NCBI GenBank assembly: GCA_964442345.1 | Contig: CAYTZD010000032.1 | Span: 1 to 17,603 of the forward strand | Source: Hippea sp964442345 | GTDB taxonomy: Bacteria > Campylobacterota_A > Desulfurellia > Desulfurellales > Hippeaceae | DNA length: 17,603 bases | Reading direction: 5' to 3' | In this document: piece by piece, positions 7,194 through 15,708 of the stretch | Layout of the letters: each line of letters starts with the position of its first letter | Position numbering within the stretch: position 1 is the stretch's first letter | Notes under the pieces: model-generated | Seen by the model: only the letters and a program-made list of their open reading frames with translations | Databases searched by the model: none | Told to the model about the DNA's origin: nothing | Program-made: the position numbers and the translations under genes

Positions 7194-8318
7194 TTAATTT
7201 TCTTTTACCATTAAGGCAAATCTCTCAAATAAATACTCAGCATCGTGTGGACCAGGTGATGCTTCTGGGTGATACTGAACACTCATAAGCGGCAAATCTT
7301 TATGCATCATTCCTTCCACACTGCCATCATTTAGATTTATATATGTTATTTTGAAGCCTTTTTCAACTAAATCTTTTTCATCTACGGCATAATTATGATT
7401 TTGAGCTGTAACAAATATCTTGTCGCTTTCTAAATCTTTAACAGGATGATTCCCGCCGTGATGTCCAAACTTCATTTTATATATCTCTATATCAAAAGCC
7501 CTTGCTATTATCTGATGACCGAAGCATATACCAAAACAGATAAAGTTTTCTGCCATTCTTCTGTACTCTTTTATCCACTTATTGTTGATTCCTCTTGGGT
7601 CTCCTGGTCCATTGGAGAAAAATATAGCATCAGGGTTTAAACTTTTTATTTCTTCGTATGTTGTGTATGCTCCAACAACATAGACATCAAAGCCAACCTC
7701 AACCAGATATCTTAGTATGTTTCTTTTGACACCAAAATCTATAACAACAACCTTCTTGGTTTTATCGAGCACTTTTCTTATCTTTCTTCTTTCGTATCCA
7801 AACCTGAATATGCCATCTTTGAATTCGTAAGGTTGTTCTGTGCTTACGAACTTAACCATATCCTTTCCAACTATCTCAAACGAGTTTATTCTTTTCTTTA
7901 GTTCTTCTGTTGTCTCTTCACAACTTATTGCGCCAACTAAAGAACCTTTTACTCTTAGCATTTTTGTTAGTCTTCGCGTATCTATACCTTCTATACCTAC
8001 TATTTCGTATCTCTTTAGATAGCTATCAAGGGTCTGTTCTGATCTAAAGTTTGAAGCTATCTCACTTGCTTCTTTTACAACAAATCCTTCAACATAAGGT
8101 TTTACAGATTCTTCGTCTTTACTATTTATTCCGTAATTTCCTATTTGGGTGTATGTCATAGTAACTATCTGGCCTTTATATGATGGGTCTGTCAATATCT
8201 CCTGATAGCCACTCATGGCTGTATTGAATACAACTTCTCCTACTGCCGTGCCTTCTTTTCCGATGGTATAACCTTCAAACAGTGCGCCGTTTTCCAAAAC
8301 AAGAATAGCCTTTTTCAT
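7194..8318 (-). CDS. carA: Carbamoyl-phosphate synthase small (glutaminase) subunit
   Basis: 374 residues, full length. The N-terminal CPSase small-chain domain (1-135) includes GEVVFNTAMSGYQEILTDPSY and the conserved GIDTRRLTK. The C-terminal class I glutamine amidotransferase domain (about 188-370) has FFSNGPGDP, the nucleophile Cys265 in GICFGHQ, KFGHHGGNHPV, and His350 and Glu352 in VQYHPEASPGP. It releases ammonia from glutamine and channels it to CarB to make carbamoyl phosphate for pyrimidines and arginine. carB is not adjacent in this window. The ATG at 8318 overlaps the upstream DUF507 stop (ATGA). Placement between DUF507 genes and lpxC ties nucleotide supply to envelope genes on one transcript. 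Confidence 0.96.
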   Translation of the reverse strand: MKKAILVLENGALFEGYTIGKEGTAVGEVVFNTAMSGYQEILTDPSYKGQIVTMTYTQIGNYGINSKDEESVKPYVEGFVVKEASEIASNFRSEQTLDSYLKRYEIVGIEGIDTRRLTKMLRVKGSLVGAISCEETTEELKKRINSFEIVGKDMVKFVSTEQPYEFKDGIFRFGYERRKIRKVLDKTKKVVVIDFGVKRNILRYLVEVGFDVYVVGAYTTYEEIKSLNPDAIFFSNGPGDPRGINNKWIKEYRRMAENFICFGICFGHQIIARAFDIEIYKMKFGHHGGNHPVKDLESDKIFVTAQNHNYAVDEKDLVEKGFKITYINLNDGSVEGMMHKDLPLMSVQYHPEASPGPHDAEYLFERFALMVKEN

Positions 8319-8593
8319 TTCAATAACCTTTTGCCCATTTCTTCTTCGAAAGCCTTATTGAATGCCACTTCCCACTCCATAGAACCTGGAATAAGCTTTT
8401 TGCTTCTTTTCTGCAGACTCTCCATTACCTTTTCATATACCTCATCTTCTAATGAGAAGTACTTCTCCATTGTCTCGATTATCTCGTTGATTACTGCCTT
8501 TTCGTTGCTTATGACATCAAACACACCTTCATCCGTTGCCCTTTTAAATATCTGCCTTGCCAAATACCGTATCCTTGCACTACTGTATCTCAT
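8315..8593 (-). CDS. DUF507 family protein, second of a tandem pair
   Basis: A 92-residue, mostly helical, charged protein. It starts MRYSSARIRYLARQIFKRA and ends with the GSMEWEVAFNKAFEEEMGKRL segment that I associate with DUF507 (PF04368). No signal peptide, membrane segment or catalytic motif is visible, so it is probably cytoplasmic. The function of the family is unknown to me. The ATG overlaps the upstream DUF507 stop and its own stop overlaps the carA start, both by ATGA, so all three are translationally coupled. It is only distantly similar to its neighbour, which fits an old duplication and possibly a heterodimer. Confidence 0.75.
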   Translation of the reverse strand: MRYSSARIRYLARQIFKRATDEGVFDVISNEKAVINEIIETMEKYFSLEDEVYEKVMESLQKRSKKLIPGSMEWEVAFNKAFEEEMGKRLLK

Positions 8594-8871
8594 AGCAAAA
8601 AACCTTCCCTTTTTGCCACTTTTTTCTTAGCCATAATAAAGAGTTTTGAACTATCGGCACCTTCTTTCTCTATCTCGTTTGAGTACTGCTTAAGAAGCTC
8701 TTTTGTTTTTATATCTATCTCTCTTTCTTTTTGGACATCTTCTTCGAGCACATCCCTTACTATACCTTTTAGAATCGACATATCCTTATTGAGTTTTATG
8801 GTGCCGCTTCTTATAAGGTTTGCGGTGATTTTATCGGCTATCAGTTCAACTTCTCTCTTTCTTAGTGCCAT
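8590..8871 (-). CDS. DUF507 family protein, first of a tandem pair
   Basis: 93 residues when started at the ATG at 8871 (MALRKREVELIADKI). An upstream in-frame TTG at 8877 would add two residues, but the AAGGGG site is only one base from it and seven bases from the ATG, so the ATG is preferred. The protein is helical and rich in Lys/Glu, with no signal peptide or transmembrane segment. I assign it to DUF507 by the N-terminal pattern L-x-x-x-x-V-x-x-I-A-x-K-I-x-x-x-L and the SSKLFIMAKKKVAKREGF end. Function unknown. It follows plsY by 36 bases, one of the few real gaps in the series, and overlaps the next DUF507 gene by four. Confidence 0.72.
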   Translation of the reverse strand: MALRKREVELIADKITANLIRSGTIKLNKDMSILKGIVRDVLEEDVQKEREIDIKTKELLKQYSNEIEKEGADSSKLFIMAKKKVAKREGFLL

Positions 8872-8878
8872 AACCAAG

Positions 8879-8884
8879 CCCCTT
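8879..8884 (-). promoter_or_regulatory. Ribosome binding site fixing the DUF507 start at 8871
   Basis: On the - strand AAGGGG ends seven bases before ATG 8871 and only one base before TTG 8877. The spacing therefore selects the ATG. Confidence 0.7.
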
Positions 8885-8907
8885 TATACACAATTAATTT
8901 GAAAAAC

Positions 8908-9492
8908 TCAAATTTTTACTCTACTTTCTTCTTTTCTGAATAGACGCTTTATATTCTCCCTATGTTTATAGATCATAAGCAGATATAGGAATACAAACAA
9001 AACCCTTACATAGTAATCGTTGCTTGCTAAAGATATAAGTGTCGCAATTAGAAACGAAACCAACGCAGCAAGTGAAGAGTATTTAGTCGTAATCAAGATA
9101 AGAATCCAGATAAACATTCCCGATAAGGCAGCAGGCGGATATACAGCAAGCGTTGAACCATAAGTTGTCGCAACGCCTTTACCACCTTTGAATGCTAAAA
9201 AGATACTATAATCGTGCCCTAAGACAACAGATAAGGCACTTACTATGTTTATAAGCTTAACATCTTTATAGATAAGGGAAAATAGAACAACGGCAAAACT
9301 GCCCTTTAGAAGGTCTAAAAGAAGTGTTAAAGCACCTTCTTTTTTACCTATTACACGATAAACATTCGTGGCACCTATATTGCCACTGCCTTCTTTTTTT
9401 ATATCAATACCTTTTAGTTTAGCTATTAACCAACCAAAGGGAATGCTGCCTACCAAAAAAGAACCAACCGTAGCCACAATGTAAGGCAGCAA
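8908..9492 (-). CDS. plsY: Acyl-phosphate:glycerol-3-phosphate acyltransferase PlsY
   Basis: A 194-residue inner-membrane enzyme with about five hydrophobic segments that makes lysophosphatidic acid from acyl-phosphate, the first step of phospholipid synthesis. Family motifs are visible: GSIPFGWLIAK (15-25), SGNIGATNVYR (36-46), and GHDYSIFLAFKGGKGVATT (92-110, phosphate-binding Gly-rich part), followed by a KYSSLAALVS segment. The start is TTG at 9492, directly abutting the ftsZ stop (TAG-TTG). It is supported by GGGGAGGAG six bases upstream, the strongest ribosome site in this half of the window. Sharing a junction with ftsZ makes coupled translation likely. PlsX, which supplies acyl-phosphate, is not seen here. 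Confidence 0.95.
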   Translation of the reverse strand: MLPYIVATVGSFLVGSIPFGWLIAKLKGIDIKKEGSGNIGATNVYRVIGKKEGALTLLLDLLKGSFAVVLFSLIYKDVKLINIVSALSVVLGHDYSIFLAFKGGKGVATTYGSTLAVYPPAALSGMFIWILILITTKYSSLAALVSFLIATLISLASNDYYVRVLFVFLYLLMIYKHRENIKRLFRKEESRVKI

Positions 9493-10629
9493 CTAATTCT
9501 CCTCCCCTCTCCTTCTTCTTATGTATGCAGGTATATCCCTTTCATCTTCTATTGGTATGGCTGTCTGTTTTTTAATCTCTCTCATTGTGTTTGCATCCAA
9601 TTTTTTATACTCTGGTCTGTTTATCAATCTTCTTGACGATTCGCTTTTATAACCATCGTTAAAGCCTGTTGCTATGATTGTTATGCGTACCCTGTCGCCC
9701 ATAGAGTCATCAAGCACAAATCCGTGTTTGAATAAGGCTTTCTCGTTCATATTCTTCTCGATAATAGATGTGGCTTCATTGAATTCGTCAAGGCCAAAGT
9801 TTTTACCTGCTGTAATATTCATCAATATGCCCTTTGCACCTTTGATGGATGCATTTTCAAGTAACGGATTGGAGATCGCCATCTCTGTTGCTCTTTTTAC
9901 CCTATTCTCACCACCTTCTGCGGATGCTTCTCCAACACCCATTAAGGCAACGCCCTTCTCTTTCATAACAGAGACAACATCTGCAAAATCTATGTTCATA
10001 ATAACTTGAGAGTTAGGCTGTTTGTATATCAATTCCACTATGCTTTGTACTGCCTGTCTTAATATATCATCTGCCTTCTTTAGTGCTTCTATAAATGTTA
10101 GGTTTTTGTAAATATCAAGCAGTCTCTGGTTTGGTATAACGATTATACTGTCAACATTCTCTTTGAGTTCGTTGATGCCTTTTATGGCTATATCCTTCTT
10201 TATCTTTCCTTCAACATCAAATGGCTTGGTTACAACGCCTATGGTTAAGGCACCTAAGTCTTTTGCGACCTTTGCTATTACAGGAGATGCACCTGTGCCT
10301 GTTCCACCACCCATGCCTGCAGTAATAAACACCATATCGGCACCGCTTAAAGCTGCTTCAATCTCTTCTACGCTCTCTTCTGCTGCCTTTTTGCCCTTTT
10401 CAGGGTCGCTACCAGCACCAAGTCCTTTTGTTAGCTTTTTACCAAGCTGAAGCTTGGTATGTGCAAGGGATATATTCAAAGCCTGGGCGTCTGTGTTTGC
10501 GCTTATAAATTCTACATTCTTTATGCCGTATGAGATCATGTTATTGACGGCATTTCCGCCGCCGCCACCTACTCCTACAACCTTTATTATGGCACCAACC
10601 GAATAATCATTCTTTTCTTGCTTACCCAT
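9493..10629 (-). CDS. ftsZ: Cell division GTPase FtsZ
   Basis: The tubulin homologue that forms the Z-ring. The ATG at 10629 gives 378 residues and follows GGAGGA by seven bases. An upstream TTG at 10665 would add twelve residues overlapping ftsA without any such site, so I reject it. Visible elements are VGVGGGGGNAVNNM (18-31), the signature GGGTGTG (107-113), the T7 synergy loop NIDFADV (212-218) that completes the GTPase site of the next subunit, and a short linker. The C-terminal peptide DIPAYIRRR (365-373) is the hook for FtsA and other membrane tethers. The linker is short (about 40 residues). It lies 14 bases after ftsA and abuts plsY. Confidence 0.97.
   Translation of the reverse strand: MGKQEKNDYSVGAIIKVVGVGGGGGNAVNNMISYGIKNVEFISANTDAQALNISLAHTKLQLGKKLTKGLGAGSDPEKGKKAAEESVEEIEAALSGADMVFITAGMGGGTGTGASPVIAKVAKDLGALTIGVVTKPFDVEGKIKKDIAIKGINELKENVDSIIVIPNQRLLDIYKNLTFIEALKKADDILRQAVQSIVELIYKQPNSQVIMNIDFADVVSVMKEKGVALMGVGEASAEGGENRVKRATEMAISNPLLENASIKGAKGILMNITAGKNFGLDEFNEATSIIEKNMNEKALFKHGFVLDDSMGDRVRITIIATGFNDGYKSESSRRLINRPEYKKLDANTMREIKKQTAIPIEDERDIPAYIRRRRGEEN
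9499..9507 (-). promoter_or_regulatory. Ribosome binding site supporting the TTG start of plsY
   Basis: GGGGAGGAG on the - strand, inside the last codons of ftsZ, six bases before TTG 9492. Confidence 0.8.
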
Positions 10630-10636
10630 TGGAAAA

Positions 10637-10642
10637 TCCTCC
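10637..10642 (-). promoter_or_regulatory. Ribosome binding site fixing the ftsZ start
   Basis: GGAGGA on the - strand, one base after the ftsA stop and seven bases before ATG 10629. It decides between this ATG and TTG 10665. Confidence 0.8.
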
Positions 10643-10643
10643 A

Positions 10644-11900
10644 TTAAAACATTTCTTTGACCCAACTCTTCATCTTTTTCAAGATTACAGAGAAGAGATT
10701 ATCGTCATCTTTGATTGTTCTTGAATCAAGATTTAAGTCTCCTTCGTCCTTTGCTCTGCTAAAGCCATATAAAACAAGTCCAACACCTGTTGCATACATA
10801 GGATTATCAACGGCATCCTTAAGACCAATAATACCCTGCGGCTTTCCTATCCTAACAGGAAGGTCGAACTGTCTCTCTGCAAGTTCTAATGCGCCATTCA
10901 TCAGCGCAGAACCACCCGTTATGACAATACCGCCAGCTAAAAGCGGCATTAATCCCATTTTCTCAAAATCGTCTCTGACAAGCGAATATATCTCTTCCAT
11001 TCTTGGTTCTATAATCTCGCTTAGCAATTTTCTTGGTATCTCTCTTGTTTTTCTATCTCCTACGGCTGGAATCTGGACAATCTCATCTTCTTCAACCATA
11101 TCCGATATTGCACAACCGTATTTTTTCTTTATCTCTTCTGCTTCGTTAAACGGCGTTCTCAATCCTATTGCTATGTCGTTTGTTACATGGTCGCCACCTA
11201 TGGCTATAACAGCCGTATGTTTTATGGCATTATTTGCAAAGACGGCAACATCCGTTGTTCCGCCACCTATATCTATTAAACCCACGCCCAAATCCTTCTC
11301 TTCGGGTAAAAGTATCGAATAACTTGAAGCTATCGGTTGAAGGACGATGTTTTTGACCTTTAGTCCGCTTCTGTTGCAGCATTTAACAATATTCTGAACA
11401 TTTGTAACAGATCCAGTTACTATGTGAACCTTAACTTCCAATCTTGTGCCATTCATTCCGCGTGGATCTTTTATGCCGCTTTGATCATCAACGATAAATT
11501 CCTGTGGAATTATGTGGATTATCTCCCTATCTGGTGGTATAACAACGGCTTTGGCTGCATCAATAACACGCCTGATATCTGATTCTGAAACTTCAAGGTT
11601 TCTTATAGCAACAACACCGTTTGAATTATAAGATCGTATATGTCCACCTGCAATACCTGTATAGACGCTGTCAATCTTTATGCCGCTCATTCTCTCTGCT
11701 AATATGATGGCTTTCTTGATGGATGAGACGGCATCGTCCATATCTATAACAACGCCTTTCTTTAACCCTTTGGATTGTGCCTGTCCAATACCAATTATCT
11801 TTATCTGGCCTTCGGGCGTCTTTTTACCAACAATGGCACAAACCTTTGTTGTTCCTATGTCTAACCCTACAACGATATCCTCGTTCATTACCTCACTCAC
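10644..11900 (-). CDS. ftsA: Cell division actin-like protein FtsA
   Basis: 418 residues. The actin-fold ATP site is intact: phosphate 1 GLDIGTTKVCAI (12-23), phosphate 2 GLIDIGGGTTDVAVF (207-221) and the adenosine loop GGIVITGGSALMNG (323-336). The 1C subdomain specific to FtsA lies between about 85 and 165. The last residues (VILKKMKSWVKEMF, 405-418) form an amphipathic helix like the membrane-targeting sequence that tethers FtsZ to the membrane. The GTG at 11900 overlaps the ftsQ stop (GTGA) and has AAGGAG seven bases upstream, which favours it over ATG 11888. A 24-residue acidic linker (about 381-404) separates the body from the helix. Confidence 0.96.
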   Translation of the reverse strand: MSEVMNEDIVVGLDIGTTKVCAIVGKKTPEGQIKIIGIGQAQSKGLKKGVVIDMDDAVSSIKKAIILAERMSGIKIDSVYTGIAGGHIRSYNSNGVVAIRNLEVSESDIRRVIDAAKAVVIPPDREIIHIIPQEFIVDDQSGIKDPRGMNGTRLEVKVHIVTGSVTNVQNIVKCCNRSGLKVKNIVLQPIASSYSILLPEEKDLGVGLIDIGGGTTDVAVFANNAIKHTAVIAIGGDHVTNDIAIGLRTPFNEAEEIKKKYGCAISDMVEEDEIVQIPAVGDRKTREIPRKLLSEIIEPRMEEIYSLVRDDFEKMGLMPLLAGGIVITGGSALMNGALELAERQFDLPVRIGKPQGIIGLKDAVDNPMYATGVGLVLYGFSRAKDEGDLNLDSRTIKDDDNLFSVILKKMKSWVKEMF

Positions 11901-12679
11901 TTTTTAACTCCTTTTTTCCATTTCAAAACGAATTTATTACTAAAACATATACTTACACTCTCAAGTCGATTTTTTACACTTAGCAAGTAAGGCAGCTTTC
12001 TTTTGAAGTTTATAAGTGCAACACTCGGACATCCAAAACTGTTAATACCAACCTTCAAACCATTCTCCAGATACGCAATCTGATAACTATCTGACACAAT
12101 CTCAATATAATTTATTTTTGCAATTTTGTCTAATTTTTCATAAAAGCCAATAACTGATTTAATTAATTTTTTATTGCTGAGAAAACTTTTGTTATTTACA
12201 TAAATTCTTTCTATCCTTGAAGGTAATCTTAGATTGTTGGAGTAATCAGAGATTATGTTGCCGTCTCTATCTAATATAAATGCTTTTTTGTTTAGATAGA
12301 TAATTGCTTTGGGTTTTTTCTCGACAACATTGATAATAATAGAATCAGGGTAAATCTTTGCCACGCTTGCTTTCTCTATCCATGGTATAGAGATTAAGTT
12401 GGAATAGATTTTGCTCTCTTTATAGCTACTTAATTGTTTGTAAAACTTACCTATTCCCACACTTGCTAAATATCTTGCCGAAAGAACGCTATTGCCGTTT
12501 ACATACACATTCTTTAAAATTGAGAATTTATGCGTAAACTGATTGTATCCATATATGCAGATAAATAGAATTGAAGCAACGAAAGAACCTATAAACAGAA
12601 ACTTTGCCATCTCCACTATCTTGTCTGGCAGTTTTTTTCTCTTTTTATCGTCTGAATTTATCTGTTTGTAATCTAACAT
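11897..12679 (-). CDS. ftsQ: Cell division protein FtsQ
   Basis: 260 residues. A basic cytoplasmic N-terminus (about 1-25, Lys/Arg-rich) and a single membrane helix (about 26-46) precede a periplasmic POTRA domain (about 52-120). The POTRA part begins FSILKNVYVNGNSVLSARYL and contains IPWIEKASVAKIYPDSIIINVVEKKPKAIIY. A beta-rich FtsQ domain follows to about 255. FtsQ joins FtsB/FtsL in the divisome. Its start overlaps the ddl stop by seven bases and its stop overlaps the ftsA start by four. Sequence similarity is carried mainly by the POTRA region, as is normal for this fast-evolving protein; order ddl-ftsQ-ftsA-ftsZ makes the assignment firm. Confidence 0.93.
   Translation of the reverse strand: MLDYKQINSDDKKRKKLPDKIVEMAKFLFIGSFVASILFICIYGYNQFTHKFSILKNVYVNGNSVLSARYLASVGIGKFYKQLSSYKESKIYSNLISIPWIEKASVAKIYPDSIIINVVEKKPKAIIYLNKKAFILDRDGNIISDYSNNLRLPSRIERIYVNNKSFLSNKKLIKSVIGFYEKLDKIAKINYIEIVSDSYQIAYLENGLKVGINSFGCPSVALINFKRKLPYLLSVKNRLESVSICFSNKFVLKWKKGVKK
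11908..11913 (-). promoter_or_regulatory. Ribosome binding site supporting the GTG start of ftsA
   Basis: AAGGAG on the - strand within the end of ftsQ, seven bases before GTG 11900. Confidence 0.75.
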
Positions 12680-13560
12680 GCCTTCTCTACGATAAGCCTA
12701 ACAAGTTCTTCAAACTCTATTCCTTCAGCTTTAGCAGCCTTCGGAAGAAGACTTGTTGATGTCATACCGGGTATTGAATTTATCTCAAGTACATAAGGTA
12801 CATTATTTTCAAGAATAATGTCAACCCTTGCATAGCTATCACAACCAACGGCTTCATAGGCTTTGATAGCAACCCTTTGAACAAGTTTAGCTGTATTATC
12901 ATCAATATCTGCAGGGACAATATATTCTACAGCACCCTTTGTGTATTTATTTTTATAATCGTAAAATCCGCTTTTGGGTTTTATATGTATGATAGGTAAA
13001 GCTTTGCCAAATAGGATTCCAACGGTAAGTTCTTTGCCTTGTAATCTTTTTTCGACAATTATCTCATCATAATCCTTAAGCATATCTTCTGCTATAGATT
13101 TAGCATCTTCGAGATTGTCAGCAAAATTAACGCCAATAGAAGACCCTTCCCTGTTTGGCTTTATGCAGACTGGTGCAAAGTCTATTGTCTTTAGATCTGA
13201 TTTATCCCTTATAAGGACAGCTTCGGCTGTCGGTACATTTTTTGCCTTAAGCATCATTTTGGTTAAAAATTTATTCATTGTAATGTTGCTTGGTGAGAAT
13301 GTGCATCCTGTATGTCTTATGCCCAATGTTTCTAAAGCTGCCTGTATTTGTCCGTTTTCTCCAAATCCGCCGTGTAATGCAATAAATACGACATCGGGTT
13401 TTGCATCTATTATTTTATTTAAACAATCATTACTGTCTTTGCATTCGATGCATACAACTTCGTTAAAATTCTTCTTCGCAGCGTCAAAGACTGCATATCC
13501 AGTAGTTAAAGAGACTTCTCTTTCGCTTGAATTACCACCGCATACAACTGCTATTTTCAT
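12673..13560 (-). CDS. ddl: D-alanine--D-alanine ligase
   Basis: A cytoplasmic ATP-grasp enzyme of 295 residues, in the DdlB size class, joining two D-Ala for the peptidoglycan stem peptide. Motifs are VCGGNSSEREVSL at the N-terminus, HGGFGENGQIQAALE (63-77), KPNREGSSIGV (134-144) and the omega loop SGFYDYKNKYTKG (197-209). That loop has the Tyr-Lys-Tyr pattern of D-Ala-D-Ala rather than D-Ala-D-Lac ligases. C-terminal metal and substrate residues sit in ARVDI and EINSIPGMTSTSLLPKAA (259-276), where the usual Asn-Thr reads Asn-Ser. It overlaps murB by four bases (ATGA) and ftsQ by seven. Confidence 0.96.
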   Translation of the reverse strand: MKIAVVCGGNSSEREVSLTTGYAVFDAAKKNFNEVVCIECKDSNDCLNKIIDAKPDVVFIALHGGFGENGQIQAALETLGIRHTGCTFSPSNITMNKFLTKMMLKAKNVPTAEAVLIRDKSDLKTIDFAPVCIKPNREGSSIGVNFADNLEDAKSIAEDMLKDYDEIIVEKRLQGKELTVGILFGKALPIIHIKPKSGFYDYKNKYTKGAVEYIVPADIDDNTAKLVQRVAIKAYEAVGCDSYARVDIILENNVPYVLEINSIPGMTSTSLLPKAAKAEGIEFEELVRLIVEKAC

Positions 13561-14351
13561 AGGATTACCACCTCTTCTTTAAGTTCAATCCTGAAGGCTT
13601 TGAATACTTCGTCTTTTGCTTTATCTATTAAAAAGAGAATATCATCAATGTTGGCATATCCGTTGGAGAGTATATAATTTGCATGTTTGGGAGAGAATCT
13701 AACGCTTCCGTATGTATAGCCTTTAAGCCCTACCCTTTCAATAAGCCATCCTGCTGGTTTACTATCTGAAGGGTTTTTAAAGACACTTCCAAAAGTATTC
13801 CTAAGATGGGCGTTTTTAATCCTTAGATTGATAAACCCTTTCAATTTCTCCTTTAGATGCTCTATTTTTTCTTTTTTGTATTTAAGTAAGACTTCAACAA
13901 TGATGCCTTCTATGTTTGATTTTCTGTAAGAGAATCCTTTTGCGTCTGTCTCTTTTAGTTTACCTTGATTAACAAAATATACGCGTTTAACTATATCTGA
14001 CATATCCTTTCCAAATGCACCCGCATTCATAAAAACAGCACCACCCACAGTTGCTGGCACACCGGCTAAAAACTCAATACAGGAGATTTCATTCTCAAGG
14101 CAAAATCCGATTAACCTTTTTACGGGTGTTGCAGCACCAACCCTGATGAATCCATGCTCTTTTCTTATGAAATTAAAATTATCGGATAACTTATACAATT
14201 TTTTTTGTTGTTTTACAAGCAGGTTGCTTCCATTGCCAACAACAAAGTTTACATCTTTTAGCTCTTCTATGTTCTCGATAAAGTTTAGTTCAACCTTGCC
14301 TGTCTGCTTTATGGTCGTTATCTCTCTAAGCTGCACTGTTTTTGTAATCAT
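13557..14351 (-). CDS. murB: UDP-N-acetylenolpyruvoylglucosamine reductase
   Basis: An FAD enzyme that reduces UDP-GlcNAc-enolpyruvate to UDP-MurNAc. The 264 residues are short compared with about 300-340 in many species but similar to compact campylobacterotal versions. The FAD domain shows VVGNGSNLLV (37-46) and LAGVPATVGGAVFMNAGAFG (95-114). The substrate-side residues are Arg143 in FSYRKS, the proton donor Ser189 in TFGSVFKNP, and a C-terminal Glu260 in LKEEVVIL. ATG 14351 overlaps the end of murC by 26 bases and has only a weak purine stretch before it, so it probably depends on coupled translation. Its own stop overlaps the ddl start. Confidence 0.94.
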   Translation of the reverse strand: MITKTVQLREITTIKQTGKVELNFIENIEELKDVNFVVGNGSNLLVKQQKKLYKLSDNFNFIRKEHGFIRVGAATPVKRLIGFCLENEISCIEFLAGVPATVGGAVFMNAGAFGKDMSDIVKRVYFVNQGKLKETDAKGFSYRKSNIEGIIVEVLLKYKKEKIEHLKEKLKGFINLRIKNAHLRNTFGSVFKNPSDSKPAGWLIERVGLKGYTYGSVRFSPKHANYILSNGYANIDDILFLIDKAKDEVFKAFRIELKEEVVIL

Positions 14352-15708
14352 CTACCACTTTTCTAATGATAGAACTGACGCTTCCAGCACCCAAAGCTAT
14401 AAGAACGCCTTCATCTTCTATCTGGTCTAAATGTCTTTTAAGCTGGTCAATCTGGTTGATATATACAGCATTTGAAGAAATTTTATTTATTTTCTCTGCA
14501 AGGGCAAGCGAATCGACACCTTCAATGGGTTTTTCGCTTGCTGGATAGATATCTAATATAAAAACGCGTCTGACATCCTTAAAACTTTCTGCAAAATCAT
14601 CCATTAGGTAGGCGGTTCTTGAGAATCTGTGTGGTTGAAATACGGCATACACATTATCACTTAAAAGCTTTGCAGCTGATAGTGTGGCTTTTATCTCTGT
14701 CGGGTGATGAGCATAATCATCATAAACTTTAAGTAAGTTATAGTTGCCTATATAGGTGAAGCGCCTATCCACACCTTCGAATTCAAGCAGTGTTTTTCGT
14801 ATAGCGTCTTCATCTATATTAAGTATCTCGGCTATCCCAATAACCGCCAAAGCATTTGAGACATTATGCATGCCTATGATTTTAATCCTTAAATCTTCAA
14901 TCTTTCTTGTTGGCGTTTTTACGCTAAATATACTGCCTTCTTCGTTTAATGCTATATCATATGCGTATATGTCTGCCTTTTTCGATTTTATACTGTATGT
15001 TAATACGCTATCGTCTTTATTGAAGCCGCTCCACTGTTTTATAATTGGGTCGTCGTAATTGAGCACCTTTAAGTGGCTGCTTTCCATAAAATCGTAGAAT
15101 GCAATCTTCTCATTCTCAAAATTACCGTAAAACCCTAAATGATCGTTGTCTATGTTTGTAACGACACCTATGTATGGACTTAGCAGAAGAAAACCGCCGT
15201 CGCTTTCGTCTGCTTCAACGATAAAATAGTCACTTTTTCCTATTATAACATTATTATTTATGTTCCTTAGTTTTCCACCTATTATAGCGGTTGGATCAAA
15301 CCCTGCATTGGTCAGAAGCGAAGCGCAGATTGATGTTGTTGTTGTCTTACCATGAGATCCTGCAACGGCTATAGACTTCTCTTTATTAACAATGTAGGCA
15401 AGCAGTTGATATCTTTTTATGTGTTGTATGTTGCGTTTCTCTGCGTGTATCACTTCAACATTATCGTTTTTCACTGCTGATGATGAGACAACAAGCGATA
15501 CATCATCTTCTATGTTTTCGATAGAATGACCCAAATACACCTTTACACCCATTGATTTTAGCTTTTCGATGTAGGCATTGGATTTTAGATCAGAGCCTGT
15601 TATCTTATATCCTTTACTTAGTAGATACTGAGCAAGGGAGCTCATACCCACGCCACCAATGCCAATAAAGTGTATCTTCGAACCATTCTGAATTATCTGC
15701 TTGAGCAT
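14326..15708 (-). CDS. murC: UDP-N-acetylmuramate--L-alanine ligase
   Basis: The 460-residue Mur ligase that adds L-Ala to UDP-MurNAc. The N-terminal Rossmann domain has HFIGIGGVGMSSLAQYLL (13-30). The central ATPase has the P-loop GSHGKTTTT (117-125), VEADESDGGF and NIDNDHLGFY, and the C-terminal domain has DDYAHHPTEIKATL. All are typical of MurC and distinguish it from MurD/E/F. The ATG at 15708 is preceded by AAGGGAG at a spacing of nine. It overlaps the TrpC-like gene upstream by 16 bases and murB downstream by 26. Confidence 0.96.
   Translation of the reverse strand: MLKQIIQNGSKIHFIGIGGVGMSSLAQYLLSKGYKITGSDLKSNAYIEKLKSMGVKVYLGHSIENIEDDVSLVVSSSAVKNDNVEVIHAEKRNIQHIKRYQLLAYIVNKEKSIAVAGSHGKTTTTSICASLLTNAGFDPTAIIGGKLRNINNNVIIGKSDYFIVEADESDGGFLLLSPYIGVVTNIDNDHLGFYGNFENEKIAFYDFMESSHLKVLNYDDPIIKQWSGFNKDDSVLTYSIKSKKADIYAYDIALNEEGSIFSVKTPTRKIEDLRIKIIGMHNVSNALAVIGIAEILNIDEDAIRKTLLEFEGVDRRFTYIGNYNLLKVYDDYAHHPTEIKATLSAAKLLSDNVYAVFQPHRFSRTAYLMDDFAESFKDVRRVFILDIYPASEKPIEGVDSLALAEKINKISSNAVYINQIDQLKRHLDQIEDEGVLIALGAGSVSSIIRKVVDDYKNSAA

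Noticed and set aside
8880..8907. Possible promoter in the 36-base gap before the DUF507 pair
   Set aside because: A TATAAA-like stretch is present but there is no matching -35 element at proper spacing, and the base composition makes such matches common.
8896..8914. Inverted repeat AATTTGA-loop-TCAAATT at the end of plsY
   Set aside because: Only seven A/T-rich pairs, overlaps the stop codon, and no T run follows on the - strand, so it is not a credible terminator.
10630..10665. Upstream TTG extension of ftsZ
   Set aside because: It would overlap ftsA and has no ribosome site, whereas ATG 10629 has GGAGGA at ideal spacing.
10657..11322. Long + strand ORF (221 codons) opposite ftsA
   Set aside because: It lies wholly antisense to the well-supported ftsA; its protein is rich in Ser/Pro/Ile and shows no motif, as expected for a shadow frame.
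13115..13582. + strand ORF of 155 codons opposite ddl
   Set aside because: Antisense to conserved ddl codons, no ribosome site and no recognisable domain.
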